From NCBI RefSeq assembly GCF_017571495.1, contig NZ_JAGETZ010000001.1, forward strand, positions 248,001 to 312,000: 64,000 nucleotides of DNA, read 5' to 3'. Within the stretch, counting starts at the first letter, position 1, and every line of letters begins with the position of its first letter. The position numbers and the translations under genes were made by a program. This stretch comes from Hymenobacter negativus (GTDB taxonomy: Bacteria; Bacteroidota; Bacteroidia; Cytophagales; Hymenobacteraceae). The notes beneath the pieces are model-generated. The model did not search any database, was not told the DNA's origin, and was given only the letters and a program-made list of their open reading frames with translations. Positions 1 to 7,811 of the stretch are shown one piece after another.

Positions 1-69
1 ACCGAAGAAGAAATGAGCCCTTACACCGAACCCCGTTATCCTGCTGCTTATGGCGTGCTGAAGCAATGA
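1..69 (+). CDS. C-terminal end of an unidentified protein, cut by the window edge
   Basis: Frame 1 is open from the first base to a TGA at 67-69 and gives 22 residues ending in AAYGVLKQ. The rest of the gene lies outside the window, so no function can be given. It is followed by about 100 bases without a gene before the DUF4274 gene on the same strand. Confidence 0.45.
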   Translation, partial: TEEEMSPYTEPRYPAAYGVLKQ

Positions 70-170
70 AAGAACCATATCACGCTTCATTGCGGGCATT
101 GTGGCTACTTTTAGATTTCGTGGGTAGCAAGCTTCTCACGCGATAGTAGCAACCTTACTTTTTGAAATTT

Positions 171-707
171 ATGGAAGACCCAACCGAAGACTTTGAGGCC
201 TTATGCGATGCGACCGTGCTAGAATACGCGGCCAACGAATCGCCGCGCATCTGGCACCAAATGGTGATGGAATGGAACTGGGATAGCGGCCTCTACTTCT
301 TCCAGTGGCTGCTGAATAATCCCGCTACAGACCGCGCCACGGCTCTGATGATGTACTGGATGGGCGGGCCACGCTGGTATAAACAGGCGGCTAACCACAC
401 CGAAGCCAAGGCCCTGCACATCTCCTTGAAATCTTTCGATTTTATCGAAGAACTCGAAGCTAAATACCTCGCTGGCTACTTCACCAATAGCCAGTTTGCC
501 TACAACCCCGCCCATGACCACGATGGCTATGACTGGACCAAAGAGTATGCCGACAAAATTGCGGTGCGCGACATTCCTCCCATTATGTTTCAGCCGCTCA
601 GCGGAGAAACGGTAGAAAAGCCCCAAGGCTTTGTCGAAGGGATGCCAGAGCCTTTGGCCACGCGCATCGATGCCATGCTGGATGCATTCCTTGACGAAGA
701 GGAATAG
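171..707 (+). CDS. DUF4274 domain-containing protein
   Basis: A 178-residue acidic protein without signal peptide or membrane segment. The N-terminal part has the DUF4274 pattern: an aromatic-rich stretch WNWDSGLYFFQWLL, then NPATDRATALMMYWMGGP near residues 45-68. The molecular role of DUF4274 is unknown. In other genomes such small DUF genes often sit among accessory or toxin-immunity genes, but nothing here proves that role. I prefer the ATG at 171; the frame also offers a TTG at 162, nine bases earlier. Downstream is a broken TMEM175-like gene, so this gene sits at the edge of the variable RNA-repair island. Confidence 0.65.
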   Translation: MEDPTEDFEALCDATVLEYAANESPRIWHQMVMEWNWDSGLYFFQWLLNNPATDRATALMMYWMGGPRWYKQAANHTEAKALHISLKSFDFIEELEAKYLAGYFTNSQFAYNPAHDHDGYDWTKEYADKIAVRDIPPIMFQPLSGETVEKPQGFVEGMPEPLATRIDAMLDAFLDEEE

Positions 708-783
708 CCACTTGTGTCCTCGATACTGCAACTAAGGTATTATTAAATCCGGTAGCGTATTCGCAGTGGGTCGTGACTTCAAG

Positions 784-943
784 GGCCTTTCCTCGCCCCC
801 GCTCTACGTGTCGGGCATCGCGGCCAGCTTTCCGGAACCCATATGTGGCGGGCGGCATCTACGTGGCCGTGGCGCTGATGTGGCTCATCCCCGACCGGCG
901 CATTGAGCGCACTTTGGTGGAGAAGGGTGACGAGAAACACTGA
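784..943 (+). pseudogene. Remnant of a TMEM175/DUF1211 family membrane protein, frameshifted
   Basis: Two adjoining frames together read like the last transmembrane segments of the TMEM175 (DUF1211) family. The first (from 784) gives LYVSGIAASF. After a +1 shift near 830 the second gives NPYVAGGIYVAVALMWLIPD followed by RRIERTL and a TGA at 941-943. The last part matches the family's typical C-terminal ending. No start codon and no upstream half of the gene are present. I read it as a truncated and frameshifted relic, not a sequencing error, because most of the gene is missing. Confidence 0.6.
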
Positions 944-946
944 CTA

Positions 947-1873
947 TCAGCTTACCCATCCATTGACATAAGTGAGGTCAACAACTTCTCCATTCACTTT
1001 CACCATATAAGTGTTTCCTCTCCCGCATCGAGGCCCACAGTAGCACGCTTCCTCGACAAAGTAAAGCTGTTCGGACTCAACTATTTTAGTTATTGAACAA
1101 GTATTATAATTCTCGCTTACGCTTTGTTTAGGAATTATTATCCCGCCAATTGACAGCTTCTCCAAGGCGACAATTTCTGATTTGTAATTCCATTCTCTAC
1201 CAGCCGGAAAAAACTTTAAATTATTGACTGTATACCAAGGGTCTAACAGGCTGCGCTGTTCGTCAAGACGACGCTGAGGATACTTAGCTGCATCCAGCTT
1301 ATTAAGTACCAAAAGTACCTTGTAGATGGTTTCATCAACTGTTTTTTTTGTCAGCACTACCGGGTCTCCCTCGAAAAAACGTTTGAAAAAACTATCTCGG
1401 GGCATTGATACTAATTTATGTTTGACTGATAGGTAGCGTTCTAACTGGCTTTCAAATACAGTCTCCGCATTGGCGGTTTCCTGATGCAAATACGCTAGGA
1501 TGACGCCTTCATCGGCACCAAACACAAACATGTGCTCTGCACTTACTTGTTCTGCGGCGGCAACATCGTTATCCATCACTTTTTCAAGCACCCGGGCTAA
1601 TTCAGGTGTCTTGACAGCTACGCCTATACTTTTCAAATAGCGACGGCCCCAACTACTTTGCGCGAACCTGTCAGGAAGCCCATTAAGGAGTTGTAATGCT
1701 ACCTGCTGATTTGCTAGCCAAATAGGCGTATCATGTACTAATGCTCGCACCGAATCAGAACCGTATTTGGTCTGAATAGCAGGCAAGTCTTTAATAAGTA
1801 CTTCTCTGACTTTTTGGGCATAGCAAGTGCTATTAGCAAAAAGCAGCGCTATCCAGAGGCATAATAGTTTCAT
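947..1873 (-). CDS. Secreted protein of unknown function
   Basis: Starting at the ATG complementary to 1871-1873 gives 308 residues that begin with a clear signal peptide (MKLLCLWIALLFANS, cleavage probably after TCYA). An upstream in-frame start would add nine residues ahead of the signal and is less likely. The mature part is mixed alpha/beta with no motif I recognise. Near the C-terminus there is a small cysteine cluster (CYCGPRCGRG) followed by a VKVNGEVVDLTYV strand pair. It is more AT-rich than pnkp next door, in keeping with acquired DNA. Its start lies 36 bases from a pnkp 3' fragment on the same strand. Confidence 0.6.
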   Translation of the reverse strand: MKLLCLWIALLFANSTCYAQKVREVLIKDLPAIQTKYGSDSVRALVHDTPIWLANQQVALQLLNGLPDRFAQSSWGRRYLKSIGVAVKTPELARVLEKVMDNDVAAAEQVSAEHMFVFGADEGVILAYLHQETANAETVFESQLERYLSVKHKLVSMPRDSFFKRFFEGDPVVLTKKTVDETIYKVLLVLNKLDAAKYPQRRLDEQRSLLDPWYTVNNLKFFPAGREWNYKSEIVALEKLSIGGIIIPKQSVSENYNTCSITKIVESEQLYFVEEACYCGPRCGRGNTYMVKVNGEVVDLTYVNGWVS

Positions 1874-1908
1874 AGGTTCATCAACCTTTAAACCAGCCAA
1901 TTATTGTA

Positions 1909-2008
1909 CTACAGCCGCGGGTCCACCACCTCTTTTTCTAACGCTAGGACGCCAAAGACGCATTGATGCACCCGGCGCAGGGGCTGGCCAGCTACCAAGC
2001 GTTCCAGG
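1909..2008 (-). pseudogene. Fragment of a second pnkp gene: last 33 codons and stop
   Basis: This segment aligns without gaps to the 3' end of the intact pnkp at 2570-2669. By hand count about 83 of 99 bases agree. Read on the minus strand it still encodes GLERLVAGQPLRRVHQCVFG and continues to VVDPRL and a stop codon; only three residues differ from the intact protein (F to L, S to K, A to V). A stop lies just upstream in frame and the rest of pnkp is missing. The VOC gene lies between this fragment and the intact copy. Confidence 0.85.
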
Positions 2009-2050
2009 CCGCATCGCTAAGCGGAAAATAGCGCAAAAAGAATTGATACT

Positions 2051-2058
2051 TAGATTTG
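2051..2058 (+). promoter_or_regulatory. Probable -7 promoter box for the VOC gene
   Basis: TAGATTTG fits the Bacteroidota -7 consensus TAnnTTTG. Transcription would start near 2065, about 25 bases before the VOC start codon at 2090. I see no convincing -33 TTG at the usual distance. Confidence 0.4.
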
Positions 2059-2089
2059 GGGCTTGCTGCTAATCGGCGAATCTTCCATC

Positions 2090-2545
2090 ATGAAAAAACT
2101 GTTTTTCTGCGGCTTACTCGCTCTCCTAATGAGCATAGCAATGGCGAATACTGCCGCCGCACAAGGGGCTACGCTTCTTAATCATATTGCTCTGTATGTG
2201 GTTGATGTGCAGAAAACCAGTGATTTCTATAAAAAGGTACTGCTGTTGCCGGAGATTCCGGAGCCTTTCAAAGATGGCAAGCACGTATGGCTGCGCATCG
2301 GGCCACACAGCCAACTGCACATCATTCAGGGCAACAAAACGCAGGACCACGACATCAATACGCACCTGGCTTTTCGGGTGGAAAACCTGGCCAAGTTCAT
2401 GGCGCACCTCGACAAGCAGGGCATCCGCTACGGGAACTGGAAGGGCGAGCCAGGGAAAACGACCCCTCGTCCCGACGGCGTGCAACAGATTTACCTGCAA
2501 GACCCGGACAACTTCTGGCTGGAAGTGAACGACGACAAGTTTTAG
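2090..2545 (+). CDS. Secreted VOC-family (glyoxalase/dioxygenase fold) protein
   Basis: A 151-residue protein with a signal peptide (MKKLFFCGLLALLMSIAM, cleavage after NTAAAQ), so it acts outside the cytoplasm. The rest is one vicinal-oxygen-chelate unit with the four metal-ligand positions in place: NHIALYV at the start, QLHIIQ in the middle, HLAFRV in the second half and FWLEVND at the end. Such proteins are lyases, isomerases, dioxygenases or binding proteins; the substrate cannot be read from sequence. The ATG at 2090 is chosen because it begins the signal peptide; an upstream in-frame start at 2063 does not. It is inserted between the intact pnkp 3' end and the pnkp 3' fragment. Confidence 0.8.
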   Translation: MKKLFFCGLLALLMSIAMANTAAAQGATLLNHIALYVVDVQKTSDFYKKVLLLPEIPEPFKDGKHVWLRIGPHSQLHIIQGNKTQDHDINTHLAFRVENLAKFMAHLDKQGIRYGNWKGEPGKTTPRPDGVQQIYLQDPDNFWLEVNDDKF

Positions 2546-2569
2546 CGGCAATTCACTTCCAGCCAAGCC

Positions 2570-5320
2570 CTACAACCGCGGGTCCACTGCCTCACTCTCC
2601 AGCGCGAGCACACCAAAGACACACTGATGCACGCGGCGCAGGGGCTGGCCGGCTACGAAGCGTTCCAGCCCCTCCACTCCTAGCGCGAACTCGCGTAGGG
2701 CGAGGTTGCGCTTGGCTTTCACGTTGCGCTGGCGGAGGCGGTCGAGGTTGCCGGGCAGCAGGTAATCGGGGCCGTAGATGATGCGCAGGTACTCGCGGCC
2801 GCGGCACTTGAGGGCGGGCTGGAGCAGGCCGCCTTTGCCCTGGGGCACGAAGTCGTAGGGCTTCACCACCATGCCTTCGCCCCCGGCGGCGGTGAGGTCG
2901 GTCCACCACTGGATGGCGGCTTCGACTTCGGCGGGGTCCTGGAGGGGGACGACGCGGTAGGGCGTGGCGCGGAGCAGGCCGGGGTCGGCGAGGGCGAGGG
3001 AGCGCAGGGTTTCCATGTGCCAGGCGTGGTCGCGGTCGAAGTAGGTGCGGCCTTCGGTGGCGAGCAGGTGGAAGGGCGCCAGCTTGAGGTCGTCGAGCGA
3101 GAGCACGGGCCAGCAGTAGCGGCGGTAGGCGTCGGCGTAGTGGGTGGCGGCGTGGCGGCGGGCGGTGGTGCGGGCCAGCAGGGCTTCGGCGCCGTCGAGG
3201 TGGCGGGCGGCGGCTTCGGTGAGCACGGCTTCGACCTGGGGCAGGGCGGCGCTGGCGGCGGCGGCCACGGCGGCGTACTGGTTTTTCACCAGCTCCTGGG
3301 CTTTGGCCGACCAAGGCAGCAGCTCGGCATCGAGGCAAACCCAGTCGGTGTCGAATTTCTCCCAGAAGCCGGCGGTGCTCAGGGCGTCGCGCAGGCGGGC
3401 GAGGAAGGCGGTTTCGAGGGCGGCATCGGTGAAGAAGTTGCGGCCGGTGCGGGTGTAGCACTTGCCAATGCCCTCGCCTACCAGCCCCAGGCGGCGCTGG
3501 ATGGCGGCTTCGTCGCGGCCCAGCACCACCACCACGCGGCTGCCCATGTGCTTTTCTTCGCACACCACGCGCTCCACGCCGAGGCGCTTGTAGTAGTCGA
3601 AGGCTTCGGCGGGGTGTTCGAGCAGGTCGGGCAGGGCCGAGGTTTCGGTGGGCGACATGGTGGGCGGCAGGTACAGCAGCCACTTGGGGTGCAGGGCGAA
3701 GCGCGACATCACCTCCAGGGCGGCCACAGCGTTTTCCTCGCGGATGGTGACGCCGCGCATCAGCCGGGTTTCGATGAACTGCTTGCCGGTGACGTCGCGG
3801 ATGTCGAGCAGGTCGTCTTGTTCGTGCTGGGCGGTGGTGATTGGTTGTTCGTTATCAGCGGTTAGCTCGTGCTGGGCCTGCTGCTGGAGGGCGCGGTAGT
3901 TGAGCGGGCGCACGGGCTCGCAGTAGACCTGCGCGGCGGGCACGGCCACGAGCTCGCGCTCGGGGTAGCGCAGGGCGGTGAGGCGGCCGCCGAACACGCA
4001 GCCGGTGTCGAGGTCGATGGTGTTGTTGAGCCATTCGGCGTCGGGCACGGGCGTGTGGCCGAAGGCGACGATGGCGCGGCCCCGGTACTCGCGGGCCCAC
4101 TCGTAGCGCACGGGCAGGCCGAATTCGTCAATCTCGCCGGTGCTTTCGCCAAACAGCGCGAAGGCCCGCACGGCGCCCGAGCCGCGGCCCTGCATCTCTT
4201 CGGGCAGGCCGGCGTGGGCCACCACCAGCTTGCCGCCGTCGAGCACGTAGTGGCTCACCAGGCCGTCGAGGAAGCGCCGCACCTCGCTTTTGAAGGCTTC
4301 GGGCTCGGTTTCGAGCTGGGCCAGGGTTTCGGCCAGGCCGTGGTTGACGGTGACTTTCTTGCCGTTGAGGTGGCGCAGGAGCTTGATGTCGTGGTTGCCG
4401 GGCACGCAGAGGGCGATGCCGTCGCGCACCATGCTCATCACGAGGCGCAGCACTTGCGGGGAGGCCGGACCGCGGTCCACGAGGTCGCCGAGGAAAACGG
4501 CTTTGCGGCGCGGCACCGGAACCTCACCCCCGGCCCCTCTCCCGCGGAGAGGGGAGCCTGACGATTCCGAGAGGTGCATTTCTGGCTCCCCCTCTCCGCG
4601 GGAGAGGGGGCCGGGGGGTGAGGTTTCCGTTAGGGGCGCAACCACCCGCACGCCCAAATCCCGCACGTCATTAATGGGCTCTTCCAACACCTGATACCCC
4701 AGCTGCTCCAGCAGCGCGCGCAGCTCCTCGTAGCAGCCGTGCACGTCGCCGATGATGTCGAAGGGGCCGGTTTCCTCCTGGTGGTTGTTGTAGAGGCGGT
4801 CGCGGGTGATGGACTGGACGGCGTCGATTTCGCCCACGTTGCGCAGGTGGTGGATGTGCCGGAAGCCTTCCTCTTTCAGACTTCGCAGGCTGCGGCGCAG
4901 GTCCTGGCGGTGGCGGGCAATGATGTGCCGACCCAAGTGGCGGCGGTCGGGGCGGTCGGCGTTGCGCTCCTGGGCGACGGATTCGGGCACGTCGAGCACG
5001 ATGGCCACGGGCAGCACGTGGTATTGGCGGGCCAGGGCCACCAGGGGCTTGCGGCCTTCGGCCTGCACGTTGGTGGCGTCGACCACGGTGAGCAGCCCGC
5101 GCTTCAGGCGCTTGGCCACCAGGTAGTGCAGCAGCTCAAAGGCGTCTTTGCTGGCCGATTGGTCATTTTCGTCATCGGCCACCAGGCCCCGGCAGGCATC
5201 GGAGGACACAATTTCCGTGGGCTTGAACAAGCGCCGTGCAAACGTGGACTTGCCCGCGCCCGTGCTGCCGATGAGGAGGATAAGGGAGAGTCCGGGAAGC
5301 TTAAGGGTATCTTGGGGCAT
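2570..5320 (-). CDS. pnkp: Polynucleotide kinase-phosphatase-ligase (RNA repair, Pnkp)
   Basis: Three-domain RNA end-healing and sealing enzyme of 916 residues. The N-terminal kinase has Walker A GSTGAGKST (18-26) and phosphorylates 5'-OH ends. The central metallophosphatase shows GDVHG (191-195), GDLVDRG (278-284) and GNHD (308-311) and removes 2',3'-cyclic or 3' phosphates. The C-terminal adenylyltransferase carries the nucleotidyl lysine in EEKHMGSR (near 590). In characterised bacterial systems Pnkp acts with Hen1, which methylates the repair junction; hen1 lies upstream on the same strand here. About 37 residues (231-268) between the first two phosphatase motifs are a translated palindromic repeat. 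The ATG at 5318-5320 is chosen; a TTG four codons earlier is possible. A HAD gene starts divergently 28 bases away. Confidence 0.95.
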   Translation of the reverse strand: MPQDTLKLPGLSLILLIGSTGAGKSTFARRLFKPTEIVSSDACRGLVADDENDQSASKDAFELLHYLVAKRLKRGLLTVVDATNVQAEGRKPLVALARQYHVLPVAIVLDVPESVAQERNADRPDRRHLGRHIIARHRQDLRRSLRSLKEEGFRHIHHLRNVGEIDAVQSITRDRLYNNHQEETGPFDIIGDVHGCYEELRALLEQLGYQVLEEPINDVRDLGVRVVAPLTETSPPGPLSRGEGEPEMHLSESSGSPLRGRGAGGEVPVPRRKAVFLGDLVDRGPASPQVLRLVMSMVRDGIALCVPGNHDIKLLRHLNGKKVTVNHGLAETLAQLETEPEAFKSEVRRFLDGLVSHYVLDGGKLVVAHAGLPEEMQGRGSGAVRAFALFGESTGEIDEFGLPVRYEWAREYRGRAIVAFGHTPVPDAEWLNNTIDLDTGCVFGGRLTALRYPERELVAVPAAQVYCEPVRPLNYRALQQQAQHELTADNEQPITTAQHEQDDLLDIRDVTGKQFIETRLMRGVTIREENAVAALEVMSRFALHPKWLLYLPPTMSPTETSALPDLLEHPAEAFDYYKRLGVERVVCEEKHMGSRVVVVLGRDEAAIQRRLGLVGEGIGKCYTRTGRNFFTDAALETAFLARLRDALSTAGFWEKFDTDWVCLDAELLPWSAKAQELVKNQYAAVAAAASAALPQVEAVLTEAAARHLDGAEALLARTTARRHAATHYADAYRRYCWPVLSLDDLKLAPFHLLATEGRTYFDRDHAWHMETLRSLALADPGLLRATPYRVVPLQDPAEVEAAIQWWTDLTAAGGEGMVVKPYDFVPQGKGGLLQPALKCRGREYLRIIYGPDYLLPGNLDRLRQRNVKAKRNLALREFALGVEGLERFVAGQPLRRVHQCVFGVLALESEAVDPRL
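4520..4626. repeat. Palindromic repeat inserted in frame within pnkp
   Basis: The two ends (near 4520-4558 and 4584-4626) are imperfect inverted repeats rich in CTCACCCCCGGCCCCTCTCC and its complement, with a core containing GACGATTCCG. The element is read through in pnkp and adds TSPPGPLSRGEG...SGSPLRGRGAGGEV to the protein. A related copy lies in hen1 (10348-10454) and a short copy between genes at 24885-24931. Confidence 0.85.
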
Positions 5321-5348
5321 TGATTTCGGCAAATGGTAACCTTACCTG

Positions 5349-5792
5349 ATGGCAAAGCTCTATTTAGACATTGATGGCGTGTTGCTGACGGCCAAACATA
5401 CGCAAGCGGCACCCGGCGTCGATGCATTTGTTGCTTTTGTTACGCAACACTTCGATTGCTACTGGTTGACTACGCATTGCAAAGGCGACAGCCACACCGC
5501 AATTAGATATCTTACACAATTCTTACTTCCGTCGACGCTTGAGCAACTTAAAGTTGCTGTACATCCCACAAACTGGGATGCACTCAAGACGGAAGCCATT
5601 GACTTTGAATCTGATTTTTACTGGATTGATGACAGTCCGTTCCAAGCCGAAAAAGCTTGTCTTAAATCCAACCAAGTAACGGATAGACTGATTGTTGTTG
5701 ACTTGAACTGTCCCAACGAACTTTCTAGTGTTCAGACCAAGCTACAAGCGTTTCTTAAAAACTCGGTTATTCGCGAGACAGCACAGCAATAG
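5349..5792 (+). CDS. Small HAD-superfamily phosphatase, resembling HAD domains linked to RNA repair
   Basis: A 147-residue protein that starts with the HAD motif I strand (LYLDIDGVLL, Asp8 and Asp10) and has a motif IV-like WIDDSP near 98-103. A threonine pair in WLTTH (near 40) could serve as motif II; the conserved lysine is less clear. The length and the very early DxDGV motif fit the compact HAD group that Pfam names after Swiss Army Knife RNA repair proteins, but I could not run a profile search. It is divergent from pnkp with only 28 bases between the starts, so the two probably share control elements. Related roles in RNA end processing are inferred from this neighbourhood. Confidence 0.65.
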   Translation: MAKLYLDIDGVLLTAKHTQAAPGVDAFVAFVTQHFDCYWLTTHCKGDSHTAIRYLTQFLLPSTLEQLKVAVHPTNWDALKTEAIDFESDFYWIDDSPFQAEKACLKSNQVTDRLIVVDLNCPNELSSVQTKLQAFLKNSVIRETAQQ

Positions 5793-5813
5793 TCAAGCAC
5801 AAATCAAAAGCAC

Positions 5814-6374
5814 ATGAAAGTCGGCCGGCAATTCAATACGCTCACTTACGGTGAGTACCTGCACCTGATTGAGAACCGCAAGAAGTTCACGGACTTCAAT
5901 ACACTGGGGTTGTTTCGCTCCATCGTGGAAACCACGAAGCTGAGCCTCGAAGAGAAACTTGAGCTTCGGAAAGTTGCTATTGCGGCATTTGCGAAGACAT
6001 TTGAGTTTCTGCAATTGAAAGACCCGCAGACCTATTTTGCAGTGACTACGCTAGGCGAAAGCCTAACCGTTGCTGATAAGAACCAGGCTTGGGAAGATAT
6101 TCGGCATAACCAGCAGAAGATTCTGGAGAGCAAACGGCTAGGCCACCGGAATTTCGGCACCTATTCAAAGCATTTGTGTGGCTATGATACCTGCCCGCTG
6201 AATGGCATGATGATTCGAGCAGGCTCTCTTCTGGCGTATGGCGGCGAGATGCATTTTCATTCGGATAATAGCCGTGATTGGTCTAGATGGTCTAAAGAAT
6301 TAAAAGCTAACCGGCACAAACGAGATAGAAAAGCGGAACCTCAAATCATTAGACAACTGCTAGACAGTGAATAA
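5814..6374 (+). CDS. Protein of unknown function
   Basis: A 186-residue soluble protein without recognised domain. The N-terminal half is helical (YGEYLHLIENRKKF, LSLEEKLELRKVAIAAF). The second half has CGYDTCPLNGM, with two cysteines four apart, followed by an unusual MHFHSDNSRDWSRW stretch and a basic tail. The His and Cys residues could bind a metal, but this is a guess. The gene follows the HAD gene by 21 bases on the same strand and is probably co-transcribed. It has lower GC than hen1 and pnkp, in line with acquired DNA. Confidence 0.6.
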   Translation: MKVGRQFNTLTYGEYLHLIENRKKFTDFNTLGLFRSIVETTKLSLEEKLELRKVAIAAFAKTFEFLQLKDPQTYFAVTTLGESLTVADKNQAWEDIRHNQQKILESKRLGHRNFGTYSKHLCGYDTCPLNGMMIRAGSLLAYGGEMHFHSDNSRDWSRWSKELKANRHKRDRKAEPQIIRQLLDSE

Positions 6375-6464
6375 ATCTTTACTCTACTTACAAATAGGTT
6401 TAGCGAGTTTGATAGTCATTATTAGCTAGTATACTTCACTCTTCCGCCAAGCCCAAATTTCATT

Positions 6465-6788
6465 ATGAATCAGTTAATACAGCAGATTTCAGCATTTAAG
6501 GTTCGAGACAACTTTCCATTAGAAGATTGGGAAGGACGAGGTCTAAACCCTTCGGATGAAGCAACTCGTCAAGGAATGAACTTAGCTGTCATTGAATTTG
6601 CAGACTTCCTTATTTCACAGATTTCAAATGGCGTAGTTGAGCATGATGTGATGTTGGAACAGGTTCAGAATTACTTTGATGAGAGAGATAATTATGAGTT
6701 CGATACAGAAGAACGAGAGTACATTGTCGATGTTCAATGTGGACTTGCAAGACTAGTCAAAGTTGATTGTAGCGACCTGCTGATTTAA
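6465..6788 (+). CDS. DUF4844 family protein
   Basis: A 107-residue acidic protein. WEGRGLNPSDEATRQGMN near residues 23-40 and the late FDTEEREYIVDVQ segment match the DUF4844 pattern as I remember it. The family function is unknown. The gene is visibly AT-rich compared with the flanking RNA-repair genes. It lies in the same direction as the HAD gene and the unknown gene before it, and ends 18 bases before the hen1 3' fragment. Small DUF proteins of this type are sometimes immunity proteins, but no toxin gene is seen beside it. Confidence 0.6.
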   Translation: MNQLIQQISAFKVRDNFPLEDWEGRGLNPSDEATRQGMNLAVIEFADFLISQISNGVVEHDVMLEQVQNYFDERDNYEFDTEEREYIVDVQCGLARLVKVDCSDLLI

Positions 6789-6806
6789 TCAGGATTCCGT
6801 TTTTGT

Positions 6807-6935
6807 AAACACCGCTGCTTACACGAAGACGCGCCCACACCCCTCCCCTATGCCCAGCAGCCGCAGCTGCTACACGCAACCCGTAGCTACGCCGGCAGCC
6901 AGGTACAGAACTCAGCGCGGGTCCATTCGGAGCGG
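6807..6935 (-). pseudogene. Fragment of a second hen1 gene: decayed 3' end
   Basis: This stretch aligns with the 3' end of the intact hen1 at 9735-9870, with several small gaps. On the minus strand it begins RSEWTRAEFCTW, against RFEWSRAEFAAW in intact Hen1, then meets a stop and frameshifts. QLRL and a glycine-rich stretch can still be recognised in another frame. The rest of hen1 is missing. The end of the neighbouring lipoprotein gene runs into this fragment in a different frame. Confidence 0.8.
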
Positions 6936-7778
6936 GGGGCTGGGTTGCTGCTGATTTTTAGATGCGGAGCCGCCTGCAGCCGTCCACCACTCGTCATTTT
7001 CCCAGTACCGGTCCCAGCCCAGCTTGGCGTATTTGGGGTTTACATTTTCCCCGCGGGCCCCGATGGTGAAAGTATCGAGCACACCGGACCCTACGGCTTC
7101 GTAGTCGCGGCCCAGGAGCAGTTCCTTGTGGTGGTTGGTCTGGTATTCGGTCCATTTGCCTTTGTAGAGCAGAGCCAGGGTGCCATCCATCGGGGCTTCG
7201 GTGGCGGTTTGCACGAAGTTGATGGTACCGCCTTTGGTAATGTAGAACTCCAAGGTGCCGGTTCCTTCGAAGGTGCCGGTGTGCGGCTGGGTTGGGGCCT
7301 GACGAAAAATAAAATGGACTTTGGCCGTGTAGGTCCGCAACAGCGAATCTTCAACGCTTGTATTGACGAGGCTGGCCCGTTTGAAATGCGCCAGTTCCCG
7401 CAGCTGCAGCGAGCCGGAGAAGGGCACTACGGCTTTTTTGAACCGACTTTTCCCCTTTACCAGCAGCGTCCCGGGGTCCAGGCTATCCGGCCGAACCTGA
7501 GTAAAGGCGAAGGAAATCCGGTAGCGGTCGGCGCCGAAAAATCCTTCCATCGGCGTCACCCCCGGCGAGTAGTCACTGGCATGATTCAACCAGAGATTGG
7601 CGAATTGCCGGTTTTGCGCCAATAGCAGCAGAGAATCCGTTAGCGTACCTGCCCGCCTAACGGGTGGTACGACTGCTTTAGCCGCGGCAGATGGTGGCGT
7701 TTTGGCCACATCAGCCGACTGCTGGCAACTGGCCAGGCCGGCTACCATCCCTAGGAGTAAGCTATGTTTTATACGCAT
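6912..7778 (-). CDS. Lipoprotein of unknown function, paralogue of the next gene
   Basis: A 288-residue protein with a lipoprotein signal (MRIKHSLLLGMVAGLASC, lipobox LASC), so it is probably anchored in a membrane facing the periplasm or outside. The body shares order and motifs with the gene at 7812-8711: a YRISF-F segment, an FSG or FAG strand, a glycine-rich GTGTLEFY stretch, and a final KLGWDRYWENDEWW like KLGWNEFWENEEWW. No known domain recognised. The last dozen residues (to RMDPR) lie inside the hen1 3' fragment in a different frame, so the natural C-terminus was probably lost and replaced. Start codon ATG at 7776-7778. Confidence 0.7.
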   Translation of the reverse strand: MRIKHSLLLGMVAGLASCQQSADVAKTPPSAAAKAVVPPVRRAGTLTDSLLLLAQNRQFANLWLNHASDYSPGVTPMEGFFGADRYRISFAFTQVRPDSLDPGTLLVKGKSRFKKAVVPFSGSLQLRELAHFKRASLVNTSVEDSLLRTYTAKVHFIFRQAPTQPHTGTFEGTGTLEFYITKGGTINFVQTATEAPMDGTLALLYKGKWTEYQTNHHKELLLGRDYEAVGSGVLDTFTIGARGENVNPKYAKLGWDRYWENDEWWTAAGGSASKNQQQPSPPLRMDPR

Positions 7779-7811
7779 ACACCAAAGCTAACCTACCAAT
7801 TGGTTGAGCGG

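Noticed and set aside
3017-3865. Long open frame antisense to pnkp
   Set aside because: Same GC-driven shadow; product is Gly/Val-rich with no motif, while pnkp is complete on the other strand.
162-6788. DUF4274 and DUF4844 genes as proven toxin-immunity genes
   Set aside because: Such families can be immunity proteins, but no toxin with a C-terminal toxic domain is seen next to them, so this stays speculation.
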